NCBI GenBank assembly: GCA_039881045.1
Contig: JAYWVB010000020.1
Coordinates: forward strand, 496,001-560,000
DNA: 64,000 bases
Direction: 5' to 3'
DNA from: Chaetomium olivaceum
Taxonomy: Eukaryota; Ascomycota; Sordariomycetes; Sordariales; Chaetomiaceae
In this document: piece by piece, positions 34,004 through 46,008 of the stretch
Position numbering within the stretch: the first letter of the stretch is position 1
How the letters are laid out: each line of letters begins with the position of its first letter
The notes under the pieces: model-generated
Databases searched by the model: none
Told to the model about the DNA's origin: nothing
The model's input: only the letters and a program-made list of their open reading frames with translations
Program-made: the position numbers and the translations under genes

Positions 34004-36602
34004 TTCTCGATCCAAAAGGACTCAGTATGTGGCTAACAGCCTCGCATATGCGGGCGGGCAGCGAACGAAATGGGGAAGGGCGAATTGGCAGGTTCGGGAA
34101 GCGACTGCAACTTTGTGCAGGACAGGAACTAACATGCGATTAGCATTCCAAGTTCGGATGAAGTGGCAGTCGTAATGGAAACCGTGCTTACTTTCGAAGT
34201 GAGTGAGAGAAGGTAGGTAAGTGAACACGAAACACAGTTCCGTAGCGAGTTGACCCAGAATGAGAAGGCACCTTCGTGGTGGTATACACTGGCTGGCCCT
34301 TTCAACGATTGTGGTAATTCCGGAGAGGAAGGTAGTTCGTCGGCGAACAGCGTCGAGCACAAGCAGCACCTGCTGGTGTAGGTTATGGAGGAACTTCTTC
34401 TCTAGAACTATCGCGATGTGTTAGCCAAACACACTCTCGTCACTTCCATTGTCGACATTGTGCGCCTGCAGTCATGAGCTATCTGCAATCGCCGGATCGG
34501 CAGTCACGCTCGGTGAATCCCGTTACCGTGCCATGTTGCTACATTTCCCGGGTCACAGCCACGAACACCACCTCAGTGATCGAGCTCGGCAACGGCCCAG
34601 CTGTCGAGGTTGCGACCCTGGAATTTGTATATTCCAATGGCAACAAAGCAACAATCACAGTCGGCGTGGAGTAGAGTAGAGAGATTGGACTTGCTCAGGT
34701 TTCGCCACCACAAGCTTCAGCTGTCCTGCGTTTGACGAGCTTCAAGAGCTTGTCAACAGTGGGCAGAGGACAGAGTTGGGTCGCACGCGCGGAATTGGTG
34801 GAGACTTGCTCACGCGAAAGGGAGTGACAGGCCCGAGTCGACGAGGCCGAGGTAAAAGATCGAATCGAAAGGGTAAAAGGTGCTGCGATGCAGCCTTCCA
34901 AAACCTGGTGACAAGCCGGCGATGCGACAGTCGTTCAGGAACGATGTGAGGGGTGTGAAGGGAAGTGCACCTCTTCAGGGGCGCGAAGAGAAAAAAGATG
35001 TCCAGTCAATGGGCGAGTGCGACCATGCGACGAGATTGGCTGATGCTTAAAGCCTGGGGGACGGTCCGGGAAGGTACCCTCTCAGAGCGCAATTAACCCA
35101 GGAACAAACTAAAACAGACAGGATGGAGCCGGGCTTGCAACGTGCTGCACCCTTCCCTTTGGACCAATTCCCTTCCTCGGGTCTGTGCCAAGCATGGGGG
35201 CACATGGAAGTGATGAGATATCTTCACTTTTGATCGGTCCTGAATCCGGTGTGGTGTTGCTGGCTAGTATACACCTAAGACGAGTTCTAGAAGCCCAGCC
35301 ATGGAAGCCATTCCCTCTGGCAGAGCTAAGACAGGAACAGTCCATGGCTGTCAAGGGTCTTTCTGCATCATGTCTCATCCCGCTAGTGGAGGCTCGGCTA
35401 GCTTTGCATGTTTGCTTGCATTTCATTCCGCTGCGTGGTTCTTCGTCTGGACATGTTTCCGGGCAGTTCGCTGATGCGATGGAGGAAGCAGCCCGGTTCA
35501 CGAAACACGAAACAGATGGCCAGGCGTGCCAGGGCCTGGAAACACACTTTCCAGGGCCAGGTTGTCCCCACATCCCAACCTGGAAGTGGCCCCTTTCCAC
35601 TGCAGCCGGCGCGCTAAAGCTGACACTGGCTTGCCTCGTAAGACGCGCCAGCCAATCAGTAACCTCAAATCCCGCCTTTCTCTTCTGTCGGCGAGACGCG
35701 CCGACCGGGTCTCCAGAAACAACACTCGACTGCAACCCATGAAGGCCGTGGTAGTTGATTCTTGATTTCGTGATGGTGTTTGATGTTTCCCAAATTGAGA
35801 TACCATGTGTTGCGCGCGTTGTTGAAACCTCTATTATCTTATAAGACATGTTTCCCCATCACCTTGATGACAAGTAAGGTACTTTCTTTTAGTCCGGATC
35901 ACGCCACTTCACACAGCGAAAGCGAGAGCCCGATATCCGAAGGTCCACAAGCCACGTGCAAGCATCCACCTTGTCTCCTGGTGAGATCAGCCGGAAAGAC
36001 AGCCAAGTAATATGTACATACAGGTTCATGATAACGTAGACAGTAGAATTGAGCTCAGGGGACTCATTGCGAATCTGGGGCCGTATTTTCTCCATGTTGT
36101 TTCCCGGCTGAGTTCTGAGAGTCTGTGGTGACCTTCAAGCTGGAAACGGCATCTTGCATCGAAAAAGTTGAAACATCCAATTTAAGCCCGGGACTGGGGT
36201 TGGTGGAGTCGTGGAATTTGAGTTTTGATGCGTTTCAACGGAAATTGCCCCACATACGAACGCCAATCGATGCGTCCTGCATACGCCTAGAGGCAGGTTT
36301 GATCACAACAGCAAGAGTGTCAGGATGCAGTTGCTAACTCAGCACTCGGCGCATACCGCTCACCCAGTTGTTTTGCCGGATAGACGTCCGCTCTACTACC
36401 GATTACCTCCAAAGAAGACCCAGCCGAAAACCCAAGTGATATCGTGTCCCATCCATTACCCATGCCATAACAAAAACAAATCCAGCGTTCCGCAGGTGCC
36501 TATCCCCCCGCCACAAACCCAAACCCAAAAAAGAAAAGAGAAAAGAGGATTCCCACCAAAATATGAACTCCCCGATCCGCCCATCAACGTAGCTCCCGGC
36601 TA
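34004..36602. other. Intergenic, upstream of the septin gene
   Basis: 2.6 kb without a supported gene. Frames of 246 codons (35109-35849 -) and about 180 codons (35194-35742 +) lie over each other on opposite strands; neither has a domain. A 67-codon frame at 34474-34674 (+) is likewise unexplained. The left end should contain the septin promoter. Confidence 0.45.
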
Positions 36603-37679
36603 CTAGCCCGACCTGACGACCACAACCTTGGGTACTGCAGACACAGACATCTCAGCCCCGCCCGTCTCTGCGCCCCTTGCGATCTCGCCCTCGCTGGGCA
36701 GCTGCTCGTCCTCGTACTTGATCGCGCCCACGGGCGAGTTGAGCAGCCAGCGCAGGAGCAAGTAGGCGTCGGCGGGCGGCTCGCGCGGGGCGCCAATCAG
36801 CTCGAACTGACGCGACTGGCAGACGATGATCTCGTTTGTATTGGTGTCCATGTGGGCTTGGGTGATACGGGCGTGGGTTTCTGATTGGAAGGTGAAGACA
36901 ATGACCTGTAGGGTGCGTGGTGGTATTTTTAGTTGGATAGAGGCGGAGATGGTGGGAGGTCTTACCGGCTTGGTGTGATGGTTGGTGAATTGCTTCGAGC
37001 GGGTTTGCGCCCACAAGCAGGCGACGGCGGCCTTGAGCTCGCTCTCGAGCATCTTGCCTTCCGGGGCCACGGTCGGGTTGAGCATTGTGATTCCCAGATG
37101 CGGTGTGTCGGCGGCGGTGGGTATTTTGTAGTATCCGGTCAAGTACAACCCCCCGTTATCACCGCAGCCGCCCATCGGCGACCCAAAGCTCATATCTTCC
37201 TGGTTAACGTCCTTATAGAGGTTACTTGGCATAGGTATTAGTCGGAAAAGTTGGGGGAGCAGCGGTAAAGAAGCAACATACATGGGGTGCATTTCGCCCT
37301 CATACTCCATACCCAAGCCAAGAAAAATATCATCGAACCATTCCAGCCTCATCTCAGCGTAGGTATAACCAGCGTTCCGAATCCACTCATCATCGCGAAG
37401 GTGCTCCGGTTTGTCCTTACTCGGGTGCCAATGAGGCCGCCACGTCTCAAGCTCTTCCTCCAGGCCACTGATCTCGCCGTGGCAGGGAGCAAAAAACCGC
37501 GACTCAAAATCCAAGGGTGACGGGTTATCGACGTCGAGATCTGCCCCCCTCACAACACCGAGGTCATTGAGCGCAGCGTCGTCCAGCGTGTCGGGCGAGT
37601 AGAACTCCAAATGCTGCCATAGGGACTTCAACATACGGTATTGCGTCCGCTCGAGACGTCGGCGGCGGATCTGCTCCAT
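36603..37679 (-). CDS. Conserved-looking protein of unknown function
   Basis: I do not recognise the family. Three exons, 37679-37282, 37224-36966 and 36905-36603, give 319 residues. Both introns (57 and 60 nt) have proper donors, branch sites and acceptors, and both are multiples of three without in-frame stops, so an unspliced 370-codon frame also looks open; the splice signals decide for the short form. Start ATG 37679 (MEQIRRRRLERTQYR); the longer frame begins at TTG. The protein is Trp/Glu-rich (LKSLWQHLEFYSP, WRPHWHPS, AEMRLEWFDDIFLGLGMEY), with GGCGDNGGLYLTGYYK in the middle and ELKAAVACLWAQTRSKQF followed by VIVFTFQSETHARITQAH near the end. No signal peptide or membrane segment. Real gene by codon and splice evidence; role unknown. 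Confidence 0.7.
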   Translation of the reverse strand: MEQIRRRRLERTQYRMLKSLWQHLEFYSPDTLDDAALNDLGVVRGADLDVDNPSPLDFESRFFAPCHGEISGLEEELETWRPHWHPSKDKPEHLRDDEWIRNAGYTYAEMRLEWFDDIFLGLGMEYEGEMHPMYVASLPLLPQLFRLIPMPSNLYKDVNQEDMSFGSPMGGCGDNGGLYLTGYYKIPTAADTPHLGITMLNPTVAPEGKMLESELKAAVACLWAQTRSKQFTNHHTKPVRPPTISASIQLKIPPRTLQVIVFTFQSETHARITQAHMDTNTNEIIVCQSRQFELIGAPREPPADAYLLLRWLLNSPVGAIKYEDEQLPSEGEIARGAETGGAEMSVSAVPKVVVVRSG

Positions 37680-38430
37680 GGTTGCAAGGAAGGGTTGTAG
37701 GCAGTGGTCCCACAATAATGATAGCTTCTTATTGAAGCGAAGACTTCAATGATGAGTCTCCGAGATGTACAATGTACGTTGAGGAAGCGGAGACGGAACG
37801 CTTCGTTTCATTTACGAGCGTTTTCCCCAATAGTTCTCAGGGGATCGATTGGATGCCACAGTTCGAGTGCATAATCGTGTATAATCATGCATCAGTGGCG
37901 TTGTGGCTAACACAGCAGCTTCGCTTCACCCTTGCTGTGCCATACGAAGCAGCATGGCACAGTCAGATACTTGTTCTTATTATTATGGAAGGAGGCGGTT
38001 TCTTATCCTCATAGCTACCAGGTCTGGCCCCGTCTAAGCAGACACAGAACTTTTATGGGCAAATGACAGGTCCCAAACACCAAACAGCCTATCATCGATG
38101 CGGGAACGCGGGCGCCAAAAGGCTCTAGAGGCGATCCAATATCAGGCACATTCCCCGCAAAGCTGAATATTTCCAAGAAACCCTGGAAAGATGCCAGCTG
38201 GCTGGCTGGTTGATTGGTCAGAGATGCCGGAAAGATACGAATAAGGTAGGGTAGTAGGTAAGGTATGGAGGTAAGAGGTAGTTAGGCAGTGTGTGCTAGT
38301 AAAATGTGAGGAGACAACGGCCGTCTCGAATAAACACCAAGGGTATCCATCTATGCCTCTAAATCTAGTGCTTGCGATTGTTAATGTACAGAAGAGTGTG
38401 AGGAGATCGCCTTCTCTTCTCAAATCAACC
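37680..38430. other. Intergenic, promoter of the unknown gene and 3' flank of the ABC1 gene
   Basis: 751 bp, no gene seen. Near 38190-38290 are short GGTAGGTA-type repeats. The left part is the likely promoter of the 36603-37679 gene. Confidence 0.5.
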
Positions 38431-40635
38431 CTACCCCTCAAAGACATTATGCTGGAGCTCGACGCCAAACTCCTGAGCCACACTCTTCAGCCTCGCCTCG
38501 ACCTCGTCTTCCAAACCACCGCTCCGGCCAAACAGTTGCTTCAGCCTGAAAAAGTAGAAGGCGATGTCCGACATGAAGAGGACCGCCTTGAACAGGAGAT
38601 GCTGCCAGACGTTGGCCATTCTCTGCCGTAGAGGCAGGTTCTTGTCCTGGAACAGCGACCGGCTGGCCCACTCGCCCATCATCTTGATCCTGTTGACCGG
38701 TGAGCCCATGTAGGCGTTGTTGCCTTGCACGATGCGCATGTTCCTTCCGATGAAGATGAGCTCCTTCGGCCACTTGTCCTCGTCAGCCAACACATCGCGG
38801 ATACCCTGCTTCATCCGCCTCTGCATCTCGTAGTGCTTCTGGCTTGCCGTCTTGCTGTCGTCCAGCGCACCCAGCATCCCCTTCTGCAGCTGCTGGTCGC
38901 CGCCCTCATATGGGCGCAAAAGTGTGGCCGACGCGAAAAGGTCGGCGGCCTTGATGCCCCATTCCTGAGTGATCTCGCCGATCTTCTTGTTGTCGAATGT
39001 CATCAAAGCCTTCCAAAAAGGTGCCGTACTCGTGCCGAAACTTGTCACTCATGTAGACATACAGTCCGTGGTCTATCAATACCAGCTCGGGTAGCCCGTT
39101 CGGTAACCGCCGGATAAAGATGTTGCCAGGATCTAATCAGATGTGTTAGCGGCGGCGATATCTGAAGGAAGGCGGTCAAAAACCTACGGGGATCGCAGTG
39201 GACAACACCCCACTTAAAGATCTGCGCCGAAAACAAGTCGATCATGGTCGTCATGACTTCCTTCGTAGAAACGCCCAGTCCACCCTTCCCACGGCGACCC
39301 TTCCAATCCGTGCGCTCTGGCTTCAGATTCTGGCTGTGAGGGTTCTCGCGTAGCTCTCGGCGGATCGCCTCCATATCTGGAGGATCCAACTGGGCACCAT
39401 GTACCCCCATCGAACCTTTCCCATAGCCCCCCATCCATGGTCGGGTGAGAGAATCTTTATCCCATAGCCTAATGCCTTCAATCCACTCAGTAGTGAGGAC
39501 TCGCTTGGAGCTCAGCTCGGAGTACACGGGCGGAACATATACCCTCCCTCGTAGACTGGGCTCCTTGCTGACAAGCTCGCGCATGATCTCGGAGTTCTTC
39601 GCCTCGTTCTCGAAGTCGGTCTCGAGCATTAACCGCTCCGTAATGAATGGCACCAATGAATACAGCGGCAGGTCAAACCACCATGTATACACCTTCGTGA
39701 CGACCCTAGAAGCACACCTGTTAGCACAAACTCCGTAGTAACAGGGGCGGCAGCGGCAGCAGCAGCAGCACTCACTTAAACGCCCACAAATCCCACCCGA
39801 TCTGCTTCGCAATCTCCGGCTTCTGAATCTTGATAGCCACCTCCCTCCCATCCGCCAATCTCGCCCAATGCACCTGCGCGACCGACGCGCTAGCCCGGGC
39901 GGTGCGCTCCATGACACCCTTCCCCTCGACGCCCGCAAAGCTGACGCCAAACACCTCCTCCACACTCCGCCCGCCAAAATCATCCCGTATCACCTTCTCC
40001 ACCGCCCTCCACTCGTCCTGCGGCGCATCATCAAACATGCGCGCAAACATGGCCTGGAACTCCGGCGGCAACACCGCGCTCTGCATCGCAATCGCCTGCC
40101 CAATCTTCAGATACAGCCCGCCATTCTCCCGCAGCAGGTCCGACAACCGCTCGGCGCTGCGGCGGTGCAGGTCGGGAATATCACCGGCAAACAGCGGCTG
40201 CGGCCGGAAGTTGATCTTGTAGTCGGTCGCGACCAGCAGGCCCATGCCGAACGTGCGCAGCGACCGCGCAATGCCAGAAGCATATATTTGTCGGTCGGCC
40301 AGGTAGGCTGTTCCGAGAATGGCGGAGGCGATTAGCAGGCGCCGGCCCCATCGCCGGGTGTGCCGGAAGCTGCGGGCGGCGCGCGGGGCGCCGAGGGAGG
40401 CGGGTGAGGGTGGGCGGAGGGGTTCGAAGGGGCCTGAGGAGGGGCCTATGGATCGATGGGGAGGGGTTGTCGAGAGGAGACGGCGGGTGGAGAGGGGGTG
40501 GGGTGGTGCGGTAGCGGTGCGCGGGGTGGTTGTCGTGAGTAATGTGCGCCGGGCGCAGCTCCGGCTCGGGATCGCTAGGGGGCGGAACGGCAAAAGCGGT
40601 CGGCGGCTTGCGCCGGCCATGCCGAGACGCCACAT
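38431..40635 (-). CDS. Mitochondrial ABC1/ADCK (UbiB-type) atypical kinase, one frameshift
   Basis: UbiB-family protein, related to yeast Mcp2/Cqd proteins that affect coenzyme Q and lipid distribution in mitochondria. Exons 40635-39776, 39705-39188 and 39132-38431. The N-terminus is Arg/Ser/Thr-rich without acids (mitochondrial presequence), followed by a hydrophobic segment (LLIASAILGTAYLA, 100-113). Family motifs: KIGQ (177-180), ARASASVAQVHWARL, VAIKIQ (catalytic-type Lys), ETDFENEAKNSE, WIEGI, HCDPHPGN spanning the second intron, and LIDHGLY (metal-binding Asp). At the T5 run (39015-39019 on the opposite strand, A5) one base too many breaks the frame before FWKALMTFDNKKIGEI. Dropping one T gives 693 codons. 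The C-terminal 190 residues after the break look normal. Confidence 0.85.
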
Positions 40636-42790
40636 GTTGGCTGGCGGCGACGAACGGTTGGGTAAGTGCGCAAGTGATGGTTTTGAATAACTCAGTCCAT
40701 TGTATCAATTATTGGCGAAAGCGAAAAAAAAAAAGCCTGCAAACAAAAGAGTGAGATTTAATAAAACTAACGGAAGGCGGAAGGGTCTCGATCGTTTGAG
40801 TCCCGCTGACGATAACAGATCGAGGCCCGCATTTTGCCGCTTCGGCTGGTTCCCACCGCGGATTCTCCGAGGCCGATCGGGGTTTAACGTGACCTCGACC
40901 GGGCGAACTCGGTGATAACATCCAACTTCCCCTCATCGGTGGAATCAATGCCGCTATTCTAACAGGAATCTTCCCCCTAAAACCGATCTAGGCCATGTCT
41001 CGACAATTCCAAGAACCTACGCAAAGTGAATGCCGAGATGTCAAAGCCAGGGGCGTCAATGGGAAATACTAAGCTTGTTCTTGATTGTCTAATGGTCCAA
41101 CACTTTTCGCCAGCAAGGCAAGTCGTTCAAGTGAAAGTTGCAACGACTCTATATGGGTGCGGTCTCGCGCTGCCTTCCGGGGCGGAAGAGCAAGGCTTCG
41201 CGCCAACACGAGCACGATCCGTGTCGCGAGGCAAGTTGAGACTGGCAATCGCACTCCCACCTTAAACTGGTCCCCCGAACCAGTCGGCATGCTATCATAT
41301 ACTGCGTCGGCACCGTTGATAGAGGCCTCGACGGCTCCTGACCAACATGCAAGTGTCTCGACCAATTGGCCTAATCACATTGCGCCGGGCCCTGTTAGGC
41401 AGGACACCGGGGTGATCGGCCGCGATGCTCGCCGTTCATAAGAACCTTGGCGCAGCTATTGTGCGCTCAGAACACGGAGGGATACAGTAATCTCCCTCTG
41501 GCTCGGGGAGATACATAACCTGGTGCGTCTCTAACGCCACTGCCCGAATCGTTAGCAAGCTGTTACGCGAAGATCGGCGGATATCCCTCTTTTTGACCGC
41601 AGTCCGACCTATCACGACTCTTCGGTCCTCTCGATCAGCTGCTTGGCCCCCATAATGTAGGCACCTCGCCGCCGGTGGCTTCAAGCATTTTAATTCTTCA
41701 AGCCCTCTCTCCTGATCCCCGCCTTACATGCCACACCGCATTTCCTTTTGTTGATTTCCTCGTTGCATGTACCGGCAGCTGGTTCATAAGCCCCCACCAA
41801 GAACCCTTCGTCGTCTTTCTCTTCGCCCATCATACCCGCATCTAGCATGTTTTTTCAAATTGAAATCGGGCCGGCGCACTGAGGTCACACTAGTCAAGAG
41901 TCGATACTAGTCAACAATTGATTGAGCACATCGTTAAACGCTTTGGAGAGATGGGACAGTTTCTGGATTTGATCCCCCCGTCTACCCGACACAACCTGTT
42001 ATCACTTACAAGTCCTTGATTGTGACAACGGCCACTAAAATTAGCTAACTCAACCACAGACTGAGTACCAAGTGTGGTGGCCTAACTACGTGGCAATTGA
42101 GCCCAAGATCCTCGAGGCTGTGAGTAGCAGCGGTACGCGCACCGTCCGATAAGATTCGGCCGGCAAAGGGCGATCTACGTAGATATGTACCCATGTGTGT
42201 AAAATTGCGAGGAAACTAGCTTGAGAGCTGAGTGAGGAAGCGTCAGCTTGGTGAGACATGCAGTGTTATGCGTCCCAAACTCCCAGTTTGGAAGGTAGTT
42301 TAGTCTATCCAAGAGCGATGGGAAGGTGTTTGCATTTGAGCCTCATTCCTGCAGATATCCCGCAAGCGGCGGGAAACTTAGCGTCCTCTCTGCCGCAACG
42401 ATGGGCTGAGACCTGAGTATCTCAAAGTGAGACATGCATATTGAGGGATTCGCTGGTGGCCAGCACTGGACTGGATCCCGAACTATTGGTGCCTTGCATA
42501 GCTACATGTGTGTACACATGCGCGAACCCTTGCTACTGCCGTTGCATCCTGTCAGTCAGCATCTTGTGATGCATGCCAGATGGATAGGCACCAGGAAGCC
42601 GGTGGCGGAGTTTTGAGAGCCCATTTCTGGGCGAGCCCGGCAGCCTGAGGTGACAAAAAGACAAACTGAGAGATATAAAGACGGGCCAAACCACCTTCCC
42701 CAGCCCTGTTTAACATAGTCAACCAACAACCGTCAAATCACACATTAAAGGAGCCTTTAGTTCATTCTTCTCGCCAGACCAACTCGCACA
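40636..42790. other. Intergenic between ABC1 gene and small secreted protein
   Basis: 2.15 kb without a supported gene; short frames only (41026-41265 +, 41069-41365 -, 42434-42616 +). It holds the promoters of both flanking genes, which point away from each other. Confidence 0.5.
42674..42680 (+). promoter_or_regulatory. TATA box of the small secreted protein gene
   Basis: TATAAAG, 111 bp before the ATG at 42791, followed by a CCTTCCCCAGCCC-type pyrimidine stretch and a CACA-rich leader. Position and sequence suit a regulated fungal promoter. Confidence 0.55.
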
Positions 42791-43306
42791 ATGGTTTCTC
42801 TCAAGTCCCTCGCTGCCTTCGTGGCCCTCGGTGTTCTTTCTACCACCGCTGCTCCAGCCAACAGCCTTGCCGAGGCCAAAGCTCTCGCCGACCGCCAGAA
42901 CACCGTGAACATCTATGCCTGCGAGCACACCGACTGGAAAGGAGCTTGTGAAAGTTTCAAGTCTGTTGCTGGTTCCTGCTGTGAGTCGAAACCTGCTCCC
43001 ATCTAAGCTGGAGCCCCTAAACAAATAAATATTTACTGACAAGTAGCTAATCATACAGATAATGTCCCCGGCAACTGGGACAACCGCATCAGCTCCATCC
43101 AGAACCTGTCCAAGAGCAACTTTAAATGCGTTTGGTGGGAGTAAGTATCATTTCCAGATGTGATATCTAAGGGTTGTAACTGATCATGCGATCCACTCAG
43201 GAACTTCGGTTGCAGCGGTTCATCGTACGACAACCAAGAAGATGCCGACCTTGCTGACGGAAACGGAAGATGGAATGACCGGATTAGCTCCTGGCGCTGC
43301 TCTTAG
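42791..43306 (+). CDS. Small secreted 6-cysteine protein, beta/gamma-crystallin-like
   Basis: Exons 42791-42980, 43059-43140 and 43201-43306, 125 residues, no frameshift. A signal peptide (MVSLKSLAAFVALGVLSTTA, cleavage likely near residue 20) is followed by a short propeptide-like stretch to about 35. The mature part has six cysteines (YAC, GAC, GSC, FKC, FGC, WRC) and two related halves, each ending in a D/NRISS motif (WDNRISSIQNL and WNDRISSW); this paired pattern resembles beta/gamma-crystallin-type secreted fungal proteins. Such proteins are often stable extracellular proteins of unknown role. The intron positions, strong donors (GTGAGT, GTAAGT) and TATA box support a real, regulated gene. 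Function cannot be told from the sequence. Confidence 0.8.
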
Positions 43307-43980
43307 CCGCCTCGGATGCCACTACTCGTGGCTGTAGTGTTGCCCATTATCTGCATATATCTTACCTCGCCTGTTCTTTTGTTTGTTTGTTGACTTGTCA
43401 ACTCGGTAAAACTTTCCTCACAAATCAAATCCGCACAAACTTGACTTCCGTATTGGTCCATGACCTGCCTACTTTTACGCGAAGGTGTAACTTTGAAAAC
43501 TCACCCGCCATCAGCCTCCCGCGACTATAGAGTGGGAGATAAGAAGGGATCCGGCCGTGCCGGAAACTACCTACCTAAGACGGGGTGTGTTTACTTTGGA
43601 CACCTCGGCATCCTGTTAGGATGGATTGCGTCGTGTTTTCATATTATAAATCGTTGGTCTTGGCCGTTACGACTTGTGACGATCTACGTTGCAGTGGTTT
43701 GGCGCCTAGAGCCTGCTAGGGACTGTGCCACTCGGTCAAGTTTCGTCAATCCTGGCGTTTGAGCAATATTGCATGCCATTGGTTGGCGTTTGGTTGAGCG
43801 CGGCTAGCGAGACTCCCTTTTCATGTTCAACCACCACTTCTGTCAAATGATTTTTGGTCTGTTGACCTGTTATTTCCATGTTATTGTAAACAGCCAAAGT
43901 CCATCAAAACTTGAGCACACGGATACCTAGTCGAGATCCCTAACACACATCTGGCGACACCCAAACACTCCATCCCATGG
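43307..43980. other. Intergenic between secreted protein and Cys-rich membrane protein
   Basis: 674 bp. A signal-peptide exon for the next gene should lie here, but no candidate gives a consistent phase. ATG at 43823 and 43847 start a hydrophobic run (MIFGLLTCYFHVIV), the best but unproven candidate. Confidence 0.4.
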
Positions 43981-44510
43981 ACGAACTACAATGAAGCATC
44001 AGATACTTCGGAGACTTGCGCAGCTAGCTTCGTACAATGTCCACAAGCGGACCTTCCAGCCGATTTCCGTTGCTCAAGTAGCACAAAATGTAAAATACTC
44101 GCCGGGGCCACCACGCTTCTTTGCTGCCCTGAGGGTAGCGAGTGCAGCACCATCCTGCCCATCTCTTGCGATCTGACGCAACAAGATCCCGGAATACACC
44201 CAGCGGGAGTGATCCCCCAACGCCTCGGAAGTCATCTACCGGTAATTCATCTGCGTCCCCAAGCGACGCTTTGCGCATTGTCGTCCCCATGGTCGTCTGC
44301 GTCGTGTTTGCGGGTCTTTTCGGGGGTGGTCTCTGGGTTTGGAGGAGACGGCGGAGAGATGAGAGGAATAGACGGAATTCCCAGGTTCGCTTTGAGAAGA
44401 TCAAACTGGACGCTGAAAGCTGCGAGGTTCTGAAGCGGAAGAGCGTCAAACACGAGTTGTCCGCGACGAGTGAACCAGCCGAGCTTCCAGCGTCGCCTGT
44501 TGGTCGATAG
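43981..44510 (+). CDS. Cys-rich ectodomain, one-pass membrane protein; 5' end unresolved, one frameshift
   Basis: From about 43999 one frame encodes ETCAASFVQCPQADLP, FRCSSSTKCKILAG, LLCCPEGSECSTILPISC and DLTQQDPG, a cysteine pattern seen in fungal cell-surface proteins (CPQA...CCPEG...C.TI..I.C). A second frame from about 44200 encodes a Ser/Thr/Pro stalk, a membrane helix (IVVPMVVCVVFAGLFGGGLWVW), a stop-transfer Arg run (RRRRR) and a short cytoplasmic tail ending at 44510. The two parts fit as a type I membrane protein if one base is added near 44195-44215, in the GGGAGTGATCCCCC stretch. No ATG opens the first frame, so a 5' exon with signal peptide is missing or misread. It could also be a decayed fragment of a longer protein. 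Confidence 0.5.
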
Positions 44511-46008
44511 TTGGAATAATGTATGTACTTATCACGCCCTATTTTGAGGATAGAGTATAAACTGGACCGTGACAGTTCAGGTCATCTCATTACCTACTCA
44601 AGAGGTCGATCTGTACACAGTAGAACCCGAACAAGCAGTTGCTCGCCTTCAAGTTTGATTGTTGTCTCACTTGTCTCCGAATTTCAATGAGAATCAATCA
44701 ATCGTTTTCAGTAATCGTTTTCAGAGGCTGACGCTTCCCGGCCAAAGACAGTTTTCAATTCCCACCCCCATTGCCCTCGTTGTCCTCATCGTGGAAACAC
44801 CAAGCAAGGGCAGTTTGTTGCAGCACCCTGCCAGCGTCAAACTCCAAGTTTATGCGTCTGACGGTCTGAGTAGGCCTGAGACCACCCCACAGCAGGGGTC
44901 CCTAGATTCCGGGCGATCTGTTCTTGAAACCTTGGAAGTTGAGGAACAAGGTTAGTTACCGTATTCTGTACGCATTACATACGGTGTTTCGTTATCTTGG
45001 GCTAGTGTCCCACCAACGAAAGAGACCAACTCAGCCGCACAGAATACGTAATTACAATAGATAGTTAACGGGGACACGCAGTTGGCTGAGTTTTAAGATT
45101 GGCCTTCGCAGAAGAACCGTTCGGTAAACGGGCTTCCGGGAAGGGACAGGGACCAGAACCTGGTTCAAGCCGGTCTTGTGTAACGTATGGAGGACACAAT
45201 TACACCCGACGGTACGGGTCGGTCAGTTTCGGCTGTGTCTGTGGTCTTGACTTGATGAGATAATAAGAACGTTGGGGATAAAAGATGACAAAATACCGGG
45301 AACTTCTATTTTCGTAGTCCACTTGTCACAACCTTCTCCCACAGTAGGTGTGTGGAAGGTGGGATCGGGGACTGCTTCTCTCATGCATGCGGATGTGTGT
45401 TTAGCGTGCGGGACCTCGGCCTTGATTTGGTAATTGGAATGGACTGTACCCACCTACCATGTGTGAATGATGCGGCATCGACGCGCATCACGATCTCTGC
45501 TTTGCATGAGTAATGTGGTCGTCTTCGTGTGAGCTCTAAACGACTTGTTGTGATCAAGTGGTTGTCACAGGTCTGAAATGTATGGCGCGTCCTTGAAAGA
45601 CCCCGCAAAAAACCGCCAAGCCCTTGACAACACCACAGGACGCGTATTCTTTCGAAGGTCCTCGTATTGTACTATAACGGCAGAATAAAACATGATAAAA
45701 ATGGTATCTGGAGATACGCCTTGTCGAGGCGCATTGAATTATATATATCACAAGTGATGCATCGCCGTGGTTGTTGAGATGCACGCGTTCGAAGCTGTCG
45801 TCGATGCAGTCACTAAATGAGAGACGCTATCTGCCCTGTTGATTAGGTGCTGGACCCCCTGTGCTTTATAGGGGTCTTCAGGCCTCAACACCAAGCAATG
45901 ACTATCACACAAAGAGCTGGAGGTCAGGCGGAATGAACCAATAACGTTATTAACCAACTAGTTACTACAGTATCTAAGCCAGATAAACCACCGCCTACCC
46001 ACCACCGG
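44511..46008. other. Intergenic, 3' flank of the Crypton gene
   Basis: 1.5 kb with no gene. A perfect 12 bp palindrome, AATAACGTTATT, lies at 45940-45951, 58 bp beyond the recombinase stop. The downstream border of the Crypton element must lie somewhere here, but Cryptons lack terminal inverted repeats and I cannot place it. Confidence 0.45.

Noticed and set aside
35109..35849. Two long overlapping frames on opposite strands (246 codons -, about 180 codons +)
   Set aside because: At most one could be real; neither shows a domain, membrane pattern or splice sites, so neither is annotated.
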